A stretch of 64,000 bases of DNA from Rubrivivax sp. (GCA_027490215.1 JAIXYO010000046.1:124001-188000); one strand, 5' to 3'; positions 18,897 to 28,625 are shown, counted from the stretch's first letter. A program made the numbers and translations. The notes: generated by a model from the letters alone, not told the origin.

Positions 18897-20189
18897 TCAG
18901 CCCTTACGCCAGGTCCGCGCCGCATCCAGACCAGATCGCACCGCGCCCTCCAGCGTGGCGGGGTAGGGGCCTTCGATGTAGTCGCCCGCTGCCATCAGAC
19001 CCGCAGTGATGCGCGGCGGTGGCCGCTGCAGACGGGGCTTGCAGCGGAAGGTGGCGCGCTTCTCGTTGAATACTCGCAGTGTCTGCAGCGGCGCACGCAG
19101 ATGTGCGACCAACTGCGCATTCGCCTGCGTCAACACGGCTTGCGCGGTGGCGTCAGGGCCGGCCTCGACCCAGGGCTCCGCTGCGCTGATGACGAAGCTC
19201 AGCAGGCCGTCGCGACCACTCAGCCAGCCGTGGTCGAAGACGAACTGCGCCGGGCCGTGCGGCGCATCGGCGCGCAGCACGGTCATTGGCTGCGGCAGAC
19301 GTGTGCCATGCGACTGCGCATACACCGTGACGATGGGCTCGTACCACAGCGCTGCGGCGCAACGACCCCAGAGCGGCGCATGCGCGCGCGCGAGACGGCC
19401 GGCTTCACTGGCCGTGCAGGCGAGCACCACACCGTCGAACGTCTCGCCATCGACCTGCCACAGCGCGCCATCGGCTTCGAGACTCATCACGCGCCTCGAG
19501 GTCAGTACGCGAGCGCCGCGCTGCGTCAGCCATTGCCGTGCCGGCTCCGGCAACAGGTCGCCCAGGGGCAGGCGTGGCAGCAGCAGATCAGCGGAACCCG
19601 GCCCAGAGAACATGGCATCACGCAACACGCGTAAAAAAACCCGGGCGCTGGCCTGCGGTGCGGGTGTGTTGAGCGCCGAGACGCACAGAGGATCGATCAG
19701 GTCACGCTGAACCGCGGGCGGCAGGTCAGAGCACAGGCTGCTGACCGACAGGTCGGAGCGGCAGGTGAAGCCGATGCTGGCCCAATAAAGCGACTTCAGC
19801 AGCAGCGCAGCTCGTTCGCGCAGCGTCCAGCCGCGGTGGGCGAACACGCCACGGGCGAATGCCAGGATCGGCGGGCCACTGGGCAGCCGCAGCCCGATAC
19901 CTTGCGTATCGACCAGGGTCAGCGAGGTGCGCATCAGCGCCGTGGTGCTGTCGACACCGAGCTGTCGCATCAGGCGCAGCGTGTCGGCATAGGCGCCGAT
20001 CAGGATGTGCTGGCCGTTGTCCAGCGCCGGCTCCACCCGGCTCACACTGCGGGCGCGCCCGCCAAGGGTGGGCGCCATTTCGAACAGCGTCACCTGATCG
20101 CCGAGCGTGGTGGCCTCGACAGCGGCGGCCAGTCCAGCCCAGCCACCACCGATCACCGCCAGGCGGCGTCCTGCCGTTGCGCCGTCCAA
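18897..20189 (-). CDS. hpnE: Hydroxysqualene dehydroxylase
   Basis: FAD-dependent amine-oxidase-like enzyme that reduces hydroxysqualene to squalene, last of the HpnCDE route. The 430 residues begin with the dinucleotide-binding loop RLAVIGGGWAGLAAAVEA (about 9-26) and the GGRARSV segment (about 43-49) typical of this superfamily. The C-terminal region has AGDYIEGPYPATLEGAVRSG, the FAD-binding end motif. The start is a TTG directly after the hpnD stop (TGA TTG), so translation is probably coupled. No squalene-hopene cyclase gene is in the window, so the use of squalene (hopanoids or otherwise) cannot be read here. Confidence 0.92.
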   Translation of the reverse strand: MDGATAGRRLAVIGGGWAGLAAAVEATTLGDQVTLFEMAPTLGGRARSVSRVEPALDNGQHILIGAYADTLRLMRQLGVDSTTALMRTSLTLVDTQGIGLRLPSGPPILAFARGVFAHRGWTLRERAALLLKSLYWASIGFTCRSDLSVSSLCSDLPPAVQRDLIDPLCVSALNTPAPQASARVFLRVLRDAMFSGPGSADLLLPRLPLGDLLPEPARQWLTQRGARVLTSRRVMSLEADGALWQVDGETFDGVVLACTASEAGRLARAHAPLWGRCAAALWYEPIVTVYAQSHGTRLPQPMTVLRADAPHGPAQFVFDHGWLSGRDGLLSFVISAAEPWVEAGPDATAQAVLTQANAQLVAHLRAPLQTLRVFNEKRATFRCKPRLQRPPPRITAGLMAAGDYIEGPYPATLEGAVRSGLDAARTWRKG

Positions 20190-21041
20190 TCAGCGGCCCT
20201 GCCAATGGGTGCGCAGCGCGATCCACAACTTGCGCACAGGCGTCAGCGAGGTGCGCTGGTGCAGCACCTGAAAGCCATCGGCCTCGATCTCGCGCAGCAG
20301 GCTGCGGTAGATGTTGGCCATCATCAGCCCTGGCTTCTGAGGCTGGCGATCGACTTCGGGCAGCAGCGCCATCGCCGCGTCGTACGTCTGGTGCGCCCGT
20401 TCCGCCTGGAAGCGCATCAGCGCGCTGAAGCGGTCGCTGTAGCCATAGGGCGCGGTGCGCAGTAGCAACTCGCTCGCCTTGACGTCAAAGCGCTGCAGTT
20501 CGGACACCGGCAGGTAGATGCGGCCGCGCCGAGCATCGTCGCCAACGTCGCGGATGATGTTGGTGAGTTGCATCGCGAGACCCAGCTTGTGGGCGTACTG
20601 AATGGTGGCCTCGCTGCTGCGTCCGAAGATGCTCGATGCCACTTCGCCGACGATGCCCGCCACCAGATGGCAGTAGCGCGCCAGACCGGGAAAGTCGAGG
20701 AAGCGCGTCTGCTCCAGGTCGATCTGGCAGCCATCGATGACTGCCTGCAAATGCCTGGCCTCGATCGAGAACGGTCCGGTGTGGGGCATCAGTGCCTTCA
20801 TCACGGGATGGCTGGGACGGCCGGCAAACGCATTGGCCACCTCGCCGCGCCACCAGGCCAGCTTGGTGGCGGCGACGCCGGCATCGCTGGTCTCGTCGAC
20901 CACGTCGTCCACTTCTCGGCAGAAGGTGTAGAAGGCCGTGATCGCAGCGCGACGTGGCGGTGGCAAGAATAGAAAAGCGTAATAGAAGCTGGAGCCACTC
21001 TTGGCGGCCTTGTCTTGCACGTACTGTTGTTCTGGCGTCAT
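20190..21041 (-). CDS. hpnD: Presqualene diphosphate synthase
   Basis: Joins two farnesyl diphosphates into presqualene diphosphate. The 283-residue all-helical protein has both Asp-rich motifs of squalene/phytoene synthases: FCREVDDVVDET (about 40-51) and LTNIIRDVGDDARRGRIYLP (about 157-176). The start at 21041 (MTPEQQYVQDKAAKSGSSFY) is chosen because it shares ATGA with the hpnC stop and matches the usual N-terminus; the open frame extends 18 codons further upstream. It is the middle gene of hpnC-hpnD-hpnE. Confidence 0.95.
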   Translation of the reverse strand: MTPEQQYVQDKAAKSGSSFYYAFLFLPPPRRAAITAFYTFCREVDDVVDETSDAGVAATKLAWWRGEVANAFAGRPSHPVMKALMPHTGPFSIEARHLQAVIDGCQIDLEQTRFLDFPGLARYCHLVAGIVGEVASSIFGRSSEATIQYAHKLGLAMQLTNIIRDVGDDARRGRIYLPVSELQRFDVKASELLLRTAPYGYSDRFSALMRFQAERAHQTYDAAMALLPEVDRQPQKPGLMMANIYRSLLREIEADGFQVLHQRTSLTPVRKLWIALRTHWQGR

Positions 21042-21901
21042 GCGGCTCTTCGGGTCAAGGTCGTCGTCGGGGGGCGCATCCGGGCGGCTCGCCACAACAA
21101 CAGCGGCGCATCCGCCTTGCCGATGCGTGGGCGCTGCAGCAGCGTCGCGTGGTCGAGCAGGGTGATCTTCTCGGCGATGCGCAGCCCGCCTTGCACCACC
21201 AGACGTAACTCCCAGCCGGCACGTCCCGCCACGCGGTGCACCAGCGGCGCGCCTTGCAGCATCAGCGCGCGAGCCCAGGAGTTCATCTCGGCGATCAGGC
21301 CGCGCGCGGCCGAACTGTCTTGTCGGGCCATCAGGCCTTCCACCGACAGACCGTGCGACGCGATATCGGTCAGCGGCAGGTACAGGCGGTCACGCGCGGT
21401 GTCGATGCCCAAGTCCTGCCAGAAGTTGATGAGTTGCAATGCGGTGCAGATCGCATCCGACTGTGCCAGTGACTCGGCGTCGTTGACACCGTACAGATGC
21501 AGCAGCAGGCGGCCGACCGGATTGGCCGAGCGGCTGCAGTAGTCCAGTACCTCGTTGCGGTCGCGGTAACGTGTCTTGACAATGTCCTGCTCGAAGGCAC
21601 GAAGCAGATCGTCCAGCAGCTTGAAGGGCAAGTGATGGCGCGCGATGGCCACGCCCAACGGTGCAAACACAGTCTGCCAGCGCGACGAGGGGCTGTCTCC
21701 GGCGTAAACAGCGATCAGATCCGCGCGAAAGGCTGACAGGTCCGCGAGGCGCTGTGCTGGCGATGCGTCACCCTCATCGGCGATGTCATCGGCCGTTCTC
21801 GCGAACCAGTAGATGGCCGCGACCGTCCCCCGCAGCGGGGCGGGGCACAGCCAGGAAGCGACAGGGAAATTTTCGTAATGCTCAACGCTCACGCCGCACA
21901 T
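21038..21901 (-). CDS. hpnC: Hydroxysqualene synthase (HpnC)
   Basis: Converts presqualene diphosphate to hydroxysqualene. The 287 residues are a squalene/phytoene synthase homologue with WFARTADDIADEGDA (first Asp motif, modified) and LINFWQDLGIDTARDRLYLP (second). Family proteins usually begin close to SVEHYENFPVASWLCPA; the ATG at 21901 puts this at residue 5 onward, and a GTG at 21892 would also serve. It is the first gene of the operon, divergent from the tRNA-Leu gene about 105 bases away. Order hpnC-hpnD-hpnE is the standard one. Confidence 0.93.
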   Translation of the reverse strand: MCGVSVEHYENFPVASWLCPAPLRGTVAAIYWFARTADDIADEGDASPAQRLADLSAFRADLIAVYAGDSPSSRWQTVFAPLGVAIARHHLPFKLLDDLLRAFEQDIVKTRYRDRNEVLDYCSRSANPVGRLLLHLYGVNDAESLAQSDAICTALQLINFWQDLGIDTARDRLYLPLTDIASHGLSVEGLMARQDSSAARGLIAEMNSWARALMLQGAPLVHRVAGRAGWELRLVVQGGLRIAEKITLLDHATLLQRPRIGKADAPLLLWRAARMRPPTTTLTRRAA

Positions 21902-22006
21902 TGTCCATGCAGCCGCGGCTCTCACGGTTAAACTCGCTGGCTTTCCGCGGTGCGCGGAAACTCGAGTCTGATGGAAGCGCGTGCTCCTGTCGTTTGAATC
22001 GGCCCC

Positions 22007-22093
22007 GCGCGGGTGGCGAAATTGGTAGACGCACCAGGTTTAGGTCCTGACGCCAGCAATGGCGTGCGGGTTCGAGTCCCGCCCCGCGCACCA
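22007..22093 (+). tRNA. leuU: tRNA-Leu (anticodon TAG)
   Basis: An 87-base tRNA including an encoded CCA end. The acceptor stem is GCGCGGG/CCCGCGC, the anticodon loop TTTAGGT gives TAG, the long variable arm has stem CGCCA/TGGCG, and the T-arm is GCGGG-TTCGAGT-CCCGC. The first anticodon-stem pair (27-43) is a C-A mismatch; all other pairs are sound. It stands 35 bases before tig, a common arrangement in betaproteobacteria. The symbol is tentative. Confidence 0.95.
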
Positions 22094-22128
22094 GCCACAA
22101 CACAACGTTCATAGAAAGTTTTCAGATC

Positions 22129-23436
22129 ATGACAGTGACCGTCGAAACCCTGGAAAAGCTGGAACGGCGCATCACGCTGACCGTGTCCGCCGAAACGATC
22201 AACGGTGAAATCAACACCCGCTTGAAGGAGATCTCACGCACCGCCAAGGTTGACGGTTTTCGTCCTGGCAAGGTGCCCCTGAGCGTGCTGTCCAAGCGCT
22301 TCGGCAGGTCGGTCGAGAATGAAGTGATCAACGACAGGCTCGGCAAGGCTTTCGCGAGGGCGGTGTCCGAGGCCAATGTGCGCGTGGCCGGCGCACCGCG
22401 TCTGGTCGAGAAGAACACGGGCGACACCAATGAGCTGACCTTTGATGCGCTGTTCGAGGTGTTTCCGGAGGTGAAGATCGGCAATCTGGAGGAGGCCGAG
22501 GTCGAGCGATTTGCTGTGGAAGTCGACGACGCTGCCATCGATCGCACGATTGGCATCCTGCGCAAGCAGCGTCGAACTTTTTCTGCTCGGCCGGCCGGCG
22601 AAGATGCCGTCGAGACCGACCGCGTGACGATCGACTTCGAAGGCAAGCTTGACGGTGTGCCGTTCGAGTTTGGCACCGCCACGGATTTCCAGTTCGTGAT
22701 CGGCGAAGGTCAGATGCTCGACACCTTTGACCAGGCTGTTCGCGGCATGAAGGTTGGCGAATCGAAGACGTTCCCGCTGACATTCCCCCAGACCTACCAG
22801 ACGCAGGAGTTGGCCGGCAAGGAGGCCGACTTCCTGGTCACCATCAAGGCCATTGAGGCATCGCTCCTGCCCGAACTGACCGATGAATTCGCGCGCTCGC
22901 TGGGCATCGCTGAGGGCTCGGTCGAAAGCTTGCGCAAGGACGTGCGCGCCAATCTGGAGCGCGAGGTCAAGGCTCGCATTGGGGTGCGCAACAAGGCCTC
23001 GGTGATGGATGCACTGATCAAGCACAGTGAGCTCGACGTGCCCAACGTGCTGGTTGACGACGAACTCAATCGCTTGGTCGAGAACGCGCTGGCCGACATG
23101 AAGCAACGCGGCAACAAGTCGATCACCAAGGACCAGATTCCGCCCAAGGTCTTTCTGCCACAGGCTGAACGTCGCGTTCGATTGGGCTTGGTTGTCGGCG
23201 AACTGGTCCGCATCAACAATTTGCAGCCGCAGCCTGAGCAGTTGCACGCGCACATTCAGGAGCTGGCGCAAAGCTACGAGAAGCCCGCAGAAGTCTTCAG
23301 CTGGTACCTGGGTGACCGCCAGCGGATGGCGGACGTCGAGGCGACGGTGGTTGAAAGCAACGTCACCGATTTCGTGATGACGCGCGCCAAGGTGATCGAC
23401 AAGTCCTTGACCTTCGACGAACTGATGGCCAGCTGA
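22129..23436 (+). CDS. tig: Trigger factor (ribosome-bound chaperone and prolyl isomerase)
   Basis: Binds near the ribosome exit tunnel and helps nascent chains fold. The 435 residues show the three domains: N-terminal ribosome-binding domain with the signature VDGFRPGKVPLSVLSKRFG (about residues 43-61; the usual GFRxGKxP loop), a central FKBP-type isomerase domain (about 150-245, DRVTIDFEGKLDGVPFEFG) and a helical C-terminal substrate-binding domain. It starts the tig-clpP-clpX-lon run. Confidence 0.98.
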   Translation: MTVTVETLEKLERRITLTVSAETINGEINTRLKEISRTAKVDGFRPGKVPLSVLSKRFGRSVENEVINDRLGKAFARAVSEANVRVAGAPRLVEKNTGDTNELTFDALFEVFPEVKIGNLEEAEVERFAVEVDDAAIDRTIGILRKQRRTFSARPAGEDAVETDRVTIDFEGKLDGVPFEFGTATDFQFVIGEGQMLDTFDQAVRGMKVGESKTFPLTFPQTYQTQELAGKEADFLVTIKAIEASLLPELTDEFARSLGIAEGSVESLRKDVRANLEREVKARIGVRNKASVMDALIKHSELDVPNVLVDDELNRLVENALADMKQRGNKSITKDQIPPKVFLPQAERRVRLGLVVGELVRINNLQPQPEQLHAHIQELAQSYEKPAEVFSWYLGDRQRMADVEATVVESNVTDFVMTRAKVIDKSLTFDELMAS

Positions 23437-23457
23437 TCAACATCAGCCGCTTCGACG

Positions 23458-23489
23458 GGGCACCGCGCTGCAAGGCCGGTGCCCTTGTT
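23458..23489 (+). terminator. Possible weak terminator after tig
   Basis: GGGCACCG (23458-23465) pairs perfectly with CGGTGCCC (23477-23484) across an 11-base loop; only TTGTT follows, so termination may be partial and clpP may also be read from tig. Confidence 0.5.
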
Positions 23490-23588
23490 CATTCCGGGGT
23501 GTCTCGGCGACCGCCCTGGTGACGACATAATTCATTGCCATGGGCTCACCTGGGCCCACAACGGACATACACAACAAGGACAAAACGC

Positions 23589-24197
23589 ATGAGCGCACTA
23601 GACACACAAGGCCTGGGCATGGTGCCGATGGTCATCGAGCAATCCGGCCGCGGCGAACGCGCCTACGACATCTATTCGCGCCTGTTGCGCGAACGGGTGA
23701 TCTTCCTGGTCGGCCCGGTCAACGACCAGTCTGCCAACGTCGTGGTCGCGCAGCTGTTGTTCCTGGAAAGCGAAAACCCGGACAAGGACATCTCGCTCTA
23801 CATCAACTCGCCCGGCGGCTCGGTCAGCTCTGGCCTGTCGGTGTTTGACACCATGAATTTCATCAAGCCCGATGTCTCCACCTTGTGCATGGGCATTGCC
23901 GCCAGCATGGGCGCCTTCTTGCTGGCCGCCGGTACAAAGGGCAAGCGTTTCGCGCTGCCCAATTCACGGGTGATGATTCACCAGCCGTCGGGTGGGGCGC
24001 AGGGCCAAGCCACGGACATCGAGATCCAGGCGCGCGAGATCCTGAAATTGCGTGAAAGCCTGAACCAGATCCTGGCTGAACGCACCAGCCAGCCGATCGA
24101 GAAGATCCGTGCCGATTCGGAGCGCGACTACTTCATGTCGTCCGGCGAGGCGAAGGACTACGGCCTGATCGACGAGGTGATTTCCAAGCGTTCCTGA
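23589..24197 (+). CDS. clpP: ATP-dependent Clp protease, proteolytic subunit
   Basis: Serine peptidase that forms the 14-subunit degradation chamber used with ClpX or ClpA. From the ATG at 23589 the protein has 202 residues with the catalytic triad S106 ([12 protein letters not shown]), H131 ([12 protein letters not shown]) and D180 (SERDYFMS), plus the [13 protein letters not shown] loop (oxyanion hole). A frame open from 23535 adds a non-homologous extension and is rejected. The N-terminal 15 residues before [15 protein letters not shown] are a short propeptide-like segment. clpX follows after a terminator. Confidence 0.98.
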   Translation: MSALDTQGLGMVPMVIEQSGRGERAYDIYSRLLRERVIFLVGPVNDQSANVVVAQLLFLESENPDKDISLYINSPGGSVSSGLSVFDTMNFIKPDVSTLCMGIAASMGAFLLAAGTKGKRFALPNSRVMIHQPSGGAQGQATDIEIQAREILKLRESLNQILAERTSQPIEKIRADSERDYFMSSGEAKDYGLIDEVISKRS

Positions 24198-24227
24198 TCG
24201 GCACAAGCCGCCTGATCAATGCAGCCA

Positions 24228-24265
24228 ACGGGGCCTTTCTTCACCGCAAGGTCCCGTTTTCTTTT
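24228..24265 (+). terminator. Intrinsic terminator between clpP and clpX
   Basis: ACGGGGCCTT (24228-24237) pairs with AAGGTCCCGT (24248-24257) in a 10-bp stem with one G-T pair, and TTTTCTTTT follows. It sits 30 bases after the clpP stop and 46 before clpX, so clpX probably has its own promoter or depends on read-through. TATTAT at 24270-24275 could be a -10 box but has no good -35 partner. Confidence 0.75.
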
Positions 24266-24311
24266 GTTCTATTATCGAAACAGTACTTTCGCCAACCGGT
24301 AGCACCTTTTC

Positions 24312-25580
24312 ATGGCCGACAAAAAAGGCTCTTCGAGCGAAAAAGTTCTGTATTGCTCCTTCTGCGGCAAGAGCCAGCATGAGGTCAAGAAGCTCATCGC
24401 GGGTCCGTCGGTCTTCATCTGCGATGAGTGCATCGAGTTGTGCAACGACATCATTCGCGATGAAGTGCCAGCGGAGATTGCAGACCCAAAGGCAGCCAAG
24501 TCCGACTTGCCGATCCCCAGTGAGATCAAGGCCAGCCTCGATCAGTACGTGATCGGGCAGGAGCCCGCCAAACGCACGCTGGCAGTGGCGGTCTACAACC
24601 ACTACAAGCGACTCAAGCATATGAGCCGCCACAAGGACGACGTCGAGTTGTCGAAGAGCAACATCCTGCTGATCGGCCCGACGGGCTCGGGCAAGACATT
24701 GCTGGCGCAAACACTGGCCCGACTGCTGAATGTGCCTTTCGTGATCGCCGATGCCACCCCGCTGACCGAAGCTGGTTATGCTGGTGCGGACGTCGAGAAC
24801 ATCATCCAGAAGCTGCTGCAAAACTGCAATTACGAAGTCGAGAAGGCGCAGCGCGGCATCGTCTATATCGACGAGATCGACAAGATTTCCCGCAAGGCGG
24901 ACAACCCGTCGATTACCCGCGATGTATCAGGCGAGGGCGTCCAGCAGGCCCTGCTGAAGCTGGTCGAAGGCACGATGGCCAGCGTGCCGCCCCAGGGCGG
25001 ACGCAAGCACCCGAACCAGGACTTCCTTCAGATCGACACGACAAATATCCTGTTTATCTGTGGTGGCGCTTTCGACGGTCTGGAGAAAGTCATCCAGAAC
25101 CGGTCGGAGAAATCTGGCATTGGCTTTGCCGCCAATGTGAAGAGCAAGGCCGACCGCAAGGTGAGTGAGGTCTTCCGCGAAGCGGAGCCTGAGGACTTGA
25201 TCAAGTTCGGCCTGATTCCTGAATTGGTAGGGCGCCTGCCCGTGATGGCCACACTCGGCGAACTGACCGAAGATGCTCTGGTGCAGATCCTCACCGAGCC
25301 CAAAAATGCGCTGGTCAAGCAGTATCAAAAGCTGTTCAGCATGGACGGTGTCGATCTGGAGATCCGCCCGTCGGCGCTGACGGCCATCGCGCGCAAGGCG
25401 CTTGCCCGCAAGACCGGGGCACGTGGCTTACGCTCGATCATGGAGCAAGCGCTGAATGACACGATGTTTGACCTGCCGTCATTTGAAAGCGTCGTCAAGG
25501 TGGTGCTTGACGAACACACCATCGACGACAACGCGAAGCCGCTGATCGTCTATCGCGAGCAGGCGAAAGCCAGCGCCTGA
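24312..25580 (+). CDS. clpX: ATP-dependent Clp protease, ATPase subunit ClpX
   Basis: AAA+ unfoldase that recognises tagged proteins and feeds them to ClpP. In 422 residues there are an N-terminal four-Cys zinc domain (YCSFCGKSQ and ICDECIELC, about 14-42), Walker [11 protein letters not shown] (about 119-128), Walker [12 protein letters not shown] (about 180-190), the IGF-type loop for ClpP docking in [10 protein letters not shown] (about 273-282) and the C-terminal AAA lid. It precedes lon by 96 bases. Confidence 0.98.
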   Translation: MADKKGSSSEKVLYCSFCGKSQHEVKKLIAGPSVFICDECIELCNDIIRDEVPAEIADPKAAKSDLPIPSEIKASLDQYVIGQEPAKRTLAVAVYNHYKRLKHMSRHKDDVELSKSNILLIGPTGSGKTLLAQTLARLLNVPFVIADATPLTEAGYAGADVENIIQKLLQNCNYEVEKAQRGIVYIDEIDKISRKADNPSITRDVSGEGVQQALLKLVEGTMASVPPQGGRKHPNQDFLQIDTTNILFICGGAFDGLEKVIQNRSEKSGIGFAANVKSKADRKVSEVFREAEPEDLIKFGLIPELVGRLPVMATLGELTEDALVQILTEPKNALVKQYQKLFSMDGVDLEIRPSALTAIARKALARKTGARGLRSIMEQALNDTMFDLPSFESVVKVVLDEHTIDDNAKPLIVYREQAKASA

Positions 25581-25676
25581 ATTGAATCCGGTCTTCAGTG
25601 TGGGGTGATCCTCCCCGCGCGACTCCTTGCAATCTGAAGCTCAAGCCATAGATAGGCCTGAGAAAGAGAGGTATTC

Positions 25677-28115
25677 ATGTCCGGACATCCCGTATTGCCT
25701 GCCGAGCAAATCACGCTGCCACTTCTGCCTTTGCGCGATGTGGTGGTGTTTCCCCACATGGTGATCCCTCTGTTCGTGGGTCGGCCGAAGTCGATCAAGG
25801 CGCTCGAATCGGCGATGGAAGCAGGTCGTCAGATCATGCTGGTCGCGCAAAAAGCGGCGGGCAAGGATGAGCCCAAGCCCGACGACATGTTCGAGGTCGG
25901 CTGTGTCTCGACCATCTTGCAGATGCTCAAGCTGCCCGACGGCACGGTGAAGGTGCTGGTCGAGGGCCTGCAGCGCGCCCACACCCACAGCATCACCGAC
26001 AACGGCGAGTACTTCGTTTCCGAAGTCACGCCAATGCCGCCGGAAGTCGATACGAAGCCCGAGATCGAGGCCTTACGCCGCGCTGTCACGCAGCAGTTCG
26101 ACCAGTACGTCAAGCTCAACAAAAAGATCCCACCGGAAATCCTGACATCGATCGCTGGCATCGACGATGCGGGTCGTTTGGCTGACACCATCGCTGCGCA
26201 CCTTCCCTTGAAGCTTGAAAACAAGCAGTCGGTGCTCGATCTGTTTGCTGTCGACAAGCGGCTGGAAAAGTTGCTCGAGCAGCTCGAGCACGAAGTTGAC
26301 ATCCTGCAAGTCGAGAAGCGCATCCGTGGCCGCGTCAAGCGCCAGATGGAGAAGAGCCAGCGCGAGTACTACCTGAACGAACAGGTGAAGGCGATCCAGA
26401 AGGAACTCGGTGACGGCGAAGAAGGCGCCGACATGGAGGAGCTGGAAAAGAAGATCATCGCCGCCAAGATGCCGAAAGAGGCGCGCAAGAAGGCCGATTC
26501 CGAGTTTAAGAAGCTCAAGCTGATGTCGCCAATGTCGGCAGAAGCCACAGTGGTGCGCAACTACATCGACACGCTGGTGAACCTGCCGTGGACGAAGAAG
26601 ACCAAGATCAAGCACGACCTGGCGTTTGCTGAGGCGGTGCTGAACGAAGACCACTACGGCCTGGAGAAGGTCAAGGACCGCATCCTTGAATACCTTGCGG
26701 TGCAGCAGCGCGTCGACAAGGTCAAGGCGCCGATCCTGTGCCTGGTTGGGCCACCTGGCGTCGGCAAGACCTCGCTCGGGCAGAGCGTGGCGCGCGCAAC
26801 CGGACGCAAGTTCGTGCGTATGGCGCTAGGCGGTGTGCGTGACGAAGCCGAGATTCGCGGCCATCGCCGCACTTACATCGGCTCGATGCCGGGCAAAGTG
26901 CTGCAGAGTCTGAGCAAGGTCGGGACGCGCAACCCGCTCTTCCTGCTCGACGAAATCGACAAGCTGGGCATGGACTTCCGCGGTGACCCGTCAAGCGCCC
27001 TGCTCGAGGTGCTCGATCCGGAGCAGAACCACACTTTCAGTGACCATTACGTCGAAGTCGATTTCGATCTGAGCGACACTATGTTCATCGCGACATCGAA
27101 TTCGATGAACATCCCGCCGGCGCTGCTGGACCGGATGGAGGTGATCCGTCTTTCGGGCTACACCGAAGACGAGAAGGTCAACATCGCGCAGCGCTATTTG
27201 CTGCCGAAACAGGCCAAGAACAACGGCGTCAAGGACGCCGAGATGGAAGTGACGGAAGCAGCGGTGCGCGGAATCATCCGCTACTACACCCGTGAGGCGG
27301 GCGTGCGCTCGCTTGAGCGCGAGGTGTCGAAGATCTGCCGCAAGGTGGTCAAGAGCATCCAGCTCAAGCAGGTCACCGACAAGGTCATCGTCACAGCCGA
27401 CAACCTGAACGATTTTCTCGGCGTGCGCAAGTACGACTACGGGCAGGCCACAAAGCAGAATCAGGTCGGGCAGGTCGTGGGTTTGGCCTGGACCGAGGTC
27501 GGCGGCGATCTGCTGACGATCGAGTCGGCCATGATGCCGGGCAAGGGCGTGATCATCCGCACCGGTTCGCTCGGCGACGTGATGAAGGAATCTGTCGAAG
27601 CGGCACGCTCGGTGGTGCGCTCACGCGCACGGCGCCTGGGCATCAAGGACGAACTGTTCGAGAAGCGTGACATCCACATTCACGTGCCCGACGGTGCCAC
27701 GCCGAAGGACGGCCCGAGTGCTGGTGCCGCGATGACCACTGCATTCGTCTCCGCATTGACTGGCATTCCAGTGCGCGCTGATGTGGCGATGACCGGCGAG
27801 ATCACGCTCCGCGGCGAGGTCACCGCGATCGGCGGGCTTAAGGAAAAGCTGCTGGCTGCGCACCGTGGCGGTATCAAGACGGTGATCATTCCGGAAGAAA
27901 ACGTGAAGGACCTGCAGGACATTCCGGAGAATGTGAAGAATCACCTTGAGATCGTGCCGGTGAAGTGGATCGATCAGGTGCTGGAAGTGGCGCTGCAAAG
28001 CATGCCCCAACCGCTTCCCGAGGACGAACCAGTCAAGGCTGACGATGCGAAGCCGGAGCCGGCTGTGGTGGCAGCGGTGCCGCCCGCAGCAACACCGGAT
28101 CCTATGAAGCATTGA
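25677..28115 (+). CDS. lon: ATP-dependent protease Lon
   Basis: Cytoplasmic AAA+ serine protease that removes misfolded and regulatory proteins. The 812 residues show the N-terminal LON substrate domain (starting [20 protein letters not shown]), a coiled-coil linker (around [20 protein letters not shown]), Walker [13 protein letters not shown] (about 357-368) and Walker [12 protein letters not shown], and the C-terminal protease domain with the Ser-Lys dyad: S681 in [11 protein letters not shown] and K724 in [11 protein letters not shown] Pro/Ala-rich tail of about 30 residues is added at the end. The upstream 96 bases show no clear heat-shock promoter. Confidence 0.98.
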   Translation: MSGHPVLPAEQITLPLLPLRDVVVFPHMVIPLFVGRPKSIKALESAMEAGRQIMLVAQKAAGKDEPKPDDMFEVGCVSTILQMLKLPDGTVKVLVEGLQRAHTHSITDNGEYFVSEVTPMPPEVDTKPEIEALRRAVTQQFDQYVKLNKKIPPEILTSIAGIDDAGRLADTIAAHLPLKLENKQSVLDLFAVDKRLEKLLEQLEHEVDILQVEKRIRGRVKRQMEKSQREYYLNEQVKAIQKELGDGEEGADMEELEKKIIAAKMPKEARKKADSEFKKLKLMSPMSAEATVVRNYIDTLVNLPWTKKTKIKHDLAFAEAVLNEDHYGLEKVKDRILEYLAVQQRVDKVKAPILCLVGPPGVGKTSLGQSVARATGRKFVRMALGGVRDEAEIRGHRRTYIGSMPGKVLQSLSKVGTRNPLFLLDEIDKLGMDFRGDPSSALLEVLDPEQNHTFSDHYVEVDFDLSDTMFIATSNSMNIPPALLDRMEVIRLSGYTEDEKVNIAQRYLLPKQAKNNGVKDAEMEVTEAAVRGIIRYYTREAGVRSLEREVSKICRKVVKSIQLKQVTDKVIVTADNLNDFLGVRKYDYGQATKQNQVGQVVGLAWTEVGGDLLTIESAMMPGKGVIIRTGSLGDVMKESVEAARSVVRSRARRLGIKDELFEKRDIHIHVPDGATPKDGPSAGAAMTTAFVSALTGIPVRADVAMTGEITLRGEVTAIGGLKEKLLAAHRGGIKTVIIPEENVKDLQDIPENVKNHLEIVPVKWIDQVLEVALQSMPQPLPEDEPVKADDAKPEPAVVAAVPPAATPDPMKH

Positions 28116-28185
28116 GTTGATTTCGGTCGGCTACGAGCCGGTTTCGATGTACACTGCGAGACGCGATGTTTGTTGTGTCGCGTAT

Positions 28186-28261
28186 GCGGGAGTAGCTCAG
28201 TTGGTAGAGCGCAACCTTGCCAAGGTTGAGGTCGCGAGTTCGAGCCTCGTCTCCCGCTCCA
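28186..28261 (+). tRNA. glyT: tRNA-Gly (anticodon GCC)
   Basis: 76 bases with acceptor stem GCGGGAG/CTCCCGC, D-loop AGCTCAGTTGGTAGAGC, anticodon loop TTGCCAA in stem AACCT/AGGTT, T-loop TTCGAGC and encoded CCA. It is the first of three tRNA genes (Gly, Cys, Leu) after lon. The gene symbol is tentative. Confidence 0.97.
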
Positions 28262-28269
28262 AAAAATAG

Positions 28270-28297
28270 AAAAAGGGAAGCATTGGCTTCCCTTTTT
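28270..28297. terminator. Perfect 12-bp hairpin, bidirectional terminator-like, between tRNA-Gly and tRNA-Cys
   Basis: AAAAAGGGAAGC (28270-28281) and GCTTCCCTTTTT (28286-28297) are exact complements around an ATTG loop, with A-rich and T-rich ends on both strands. It follows tRNA-Gly by nine bases and could end transcription of tRNA-Gly or guide processing of a joint transcript. Confidence 0.7.
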
Positions 28298-28321
28298 CGT
28301 CCCCGGGTCGGCGACCCACAT

Positions 28322-28395
28322 GGCGCGGTAGCAAAGCGGTTATGCACCGGATTGCAAATCCGATTAGCCCAGTTCGACTCTGGGCCGCGCCTCCA
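28322..28395 (+). tRNA. cysT: tRNA-Cys (anticodon GCA)
   Basis: 74 bases with acceptor stem GGCGCGG/CCGCGCC, anticodon loop TTGCAAA in stem CGGAT/ATCCG, T-arm with TTCGACT and encoded CCA. Followed by a strong terminator hairpin. Confidence 0.96.
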
Positions 28396-28406
28396 GTATT
28401 CTCAAT

Positions 28407-28432
28407 GCCTCGTTTTGGACGAGGCTTTTTTT
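28407..28432 (+). terminator. Intrinsic terminator after tRNA-Cys
   Basis: GCCTCG (28407-28412) pairs with CGAGGC (28420-28425) around a seven-base loop, followed by seven T. It lies 11 bases after tRNA-Cys and 8 before tRNA-Leu, so the latter needs read-through or a promoter that overlaps the terminator. Confidence 0.8.
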
Positions 28433-28439
28433 CGAGCGC

Positions 28440-28531
28440 GCCCGGGTGGTGAAATTGGTAGACACCGCAGACTTAAAATCTGCTGCTTAGCGTCAAGCGG
28501 CGTACCGGTTCGATTCCGGTCCCGGGCACCA
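28440..28531 (+). tRNA. leuZ: tRNA-Leu (anticodon TAA)
   Basis: 92 bases with acceptor stem GCCCGGG/CCCGGGC, anticodon loop CTTAAAA in a perfect stem GCAGA/TCTGC, a long class II variable arm (TGCTTAGCGTCAAGCGGCG), T-arm ACCGG-TTCGATT-CCGGT and encoded CCA. Gene symbol tentative. Confidence 0.96.
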
Positions 28532-28625
28532 TCCGAATGAAGACGAGCGCCTCGGGTCATATGGCAGCAGTCGGCACCTTAAAATCAACAGCTTTCGGGT
28601 CATCGTGACCACGGGGGCACAGGGC

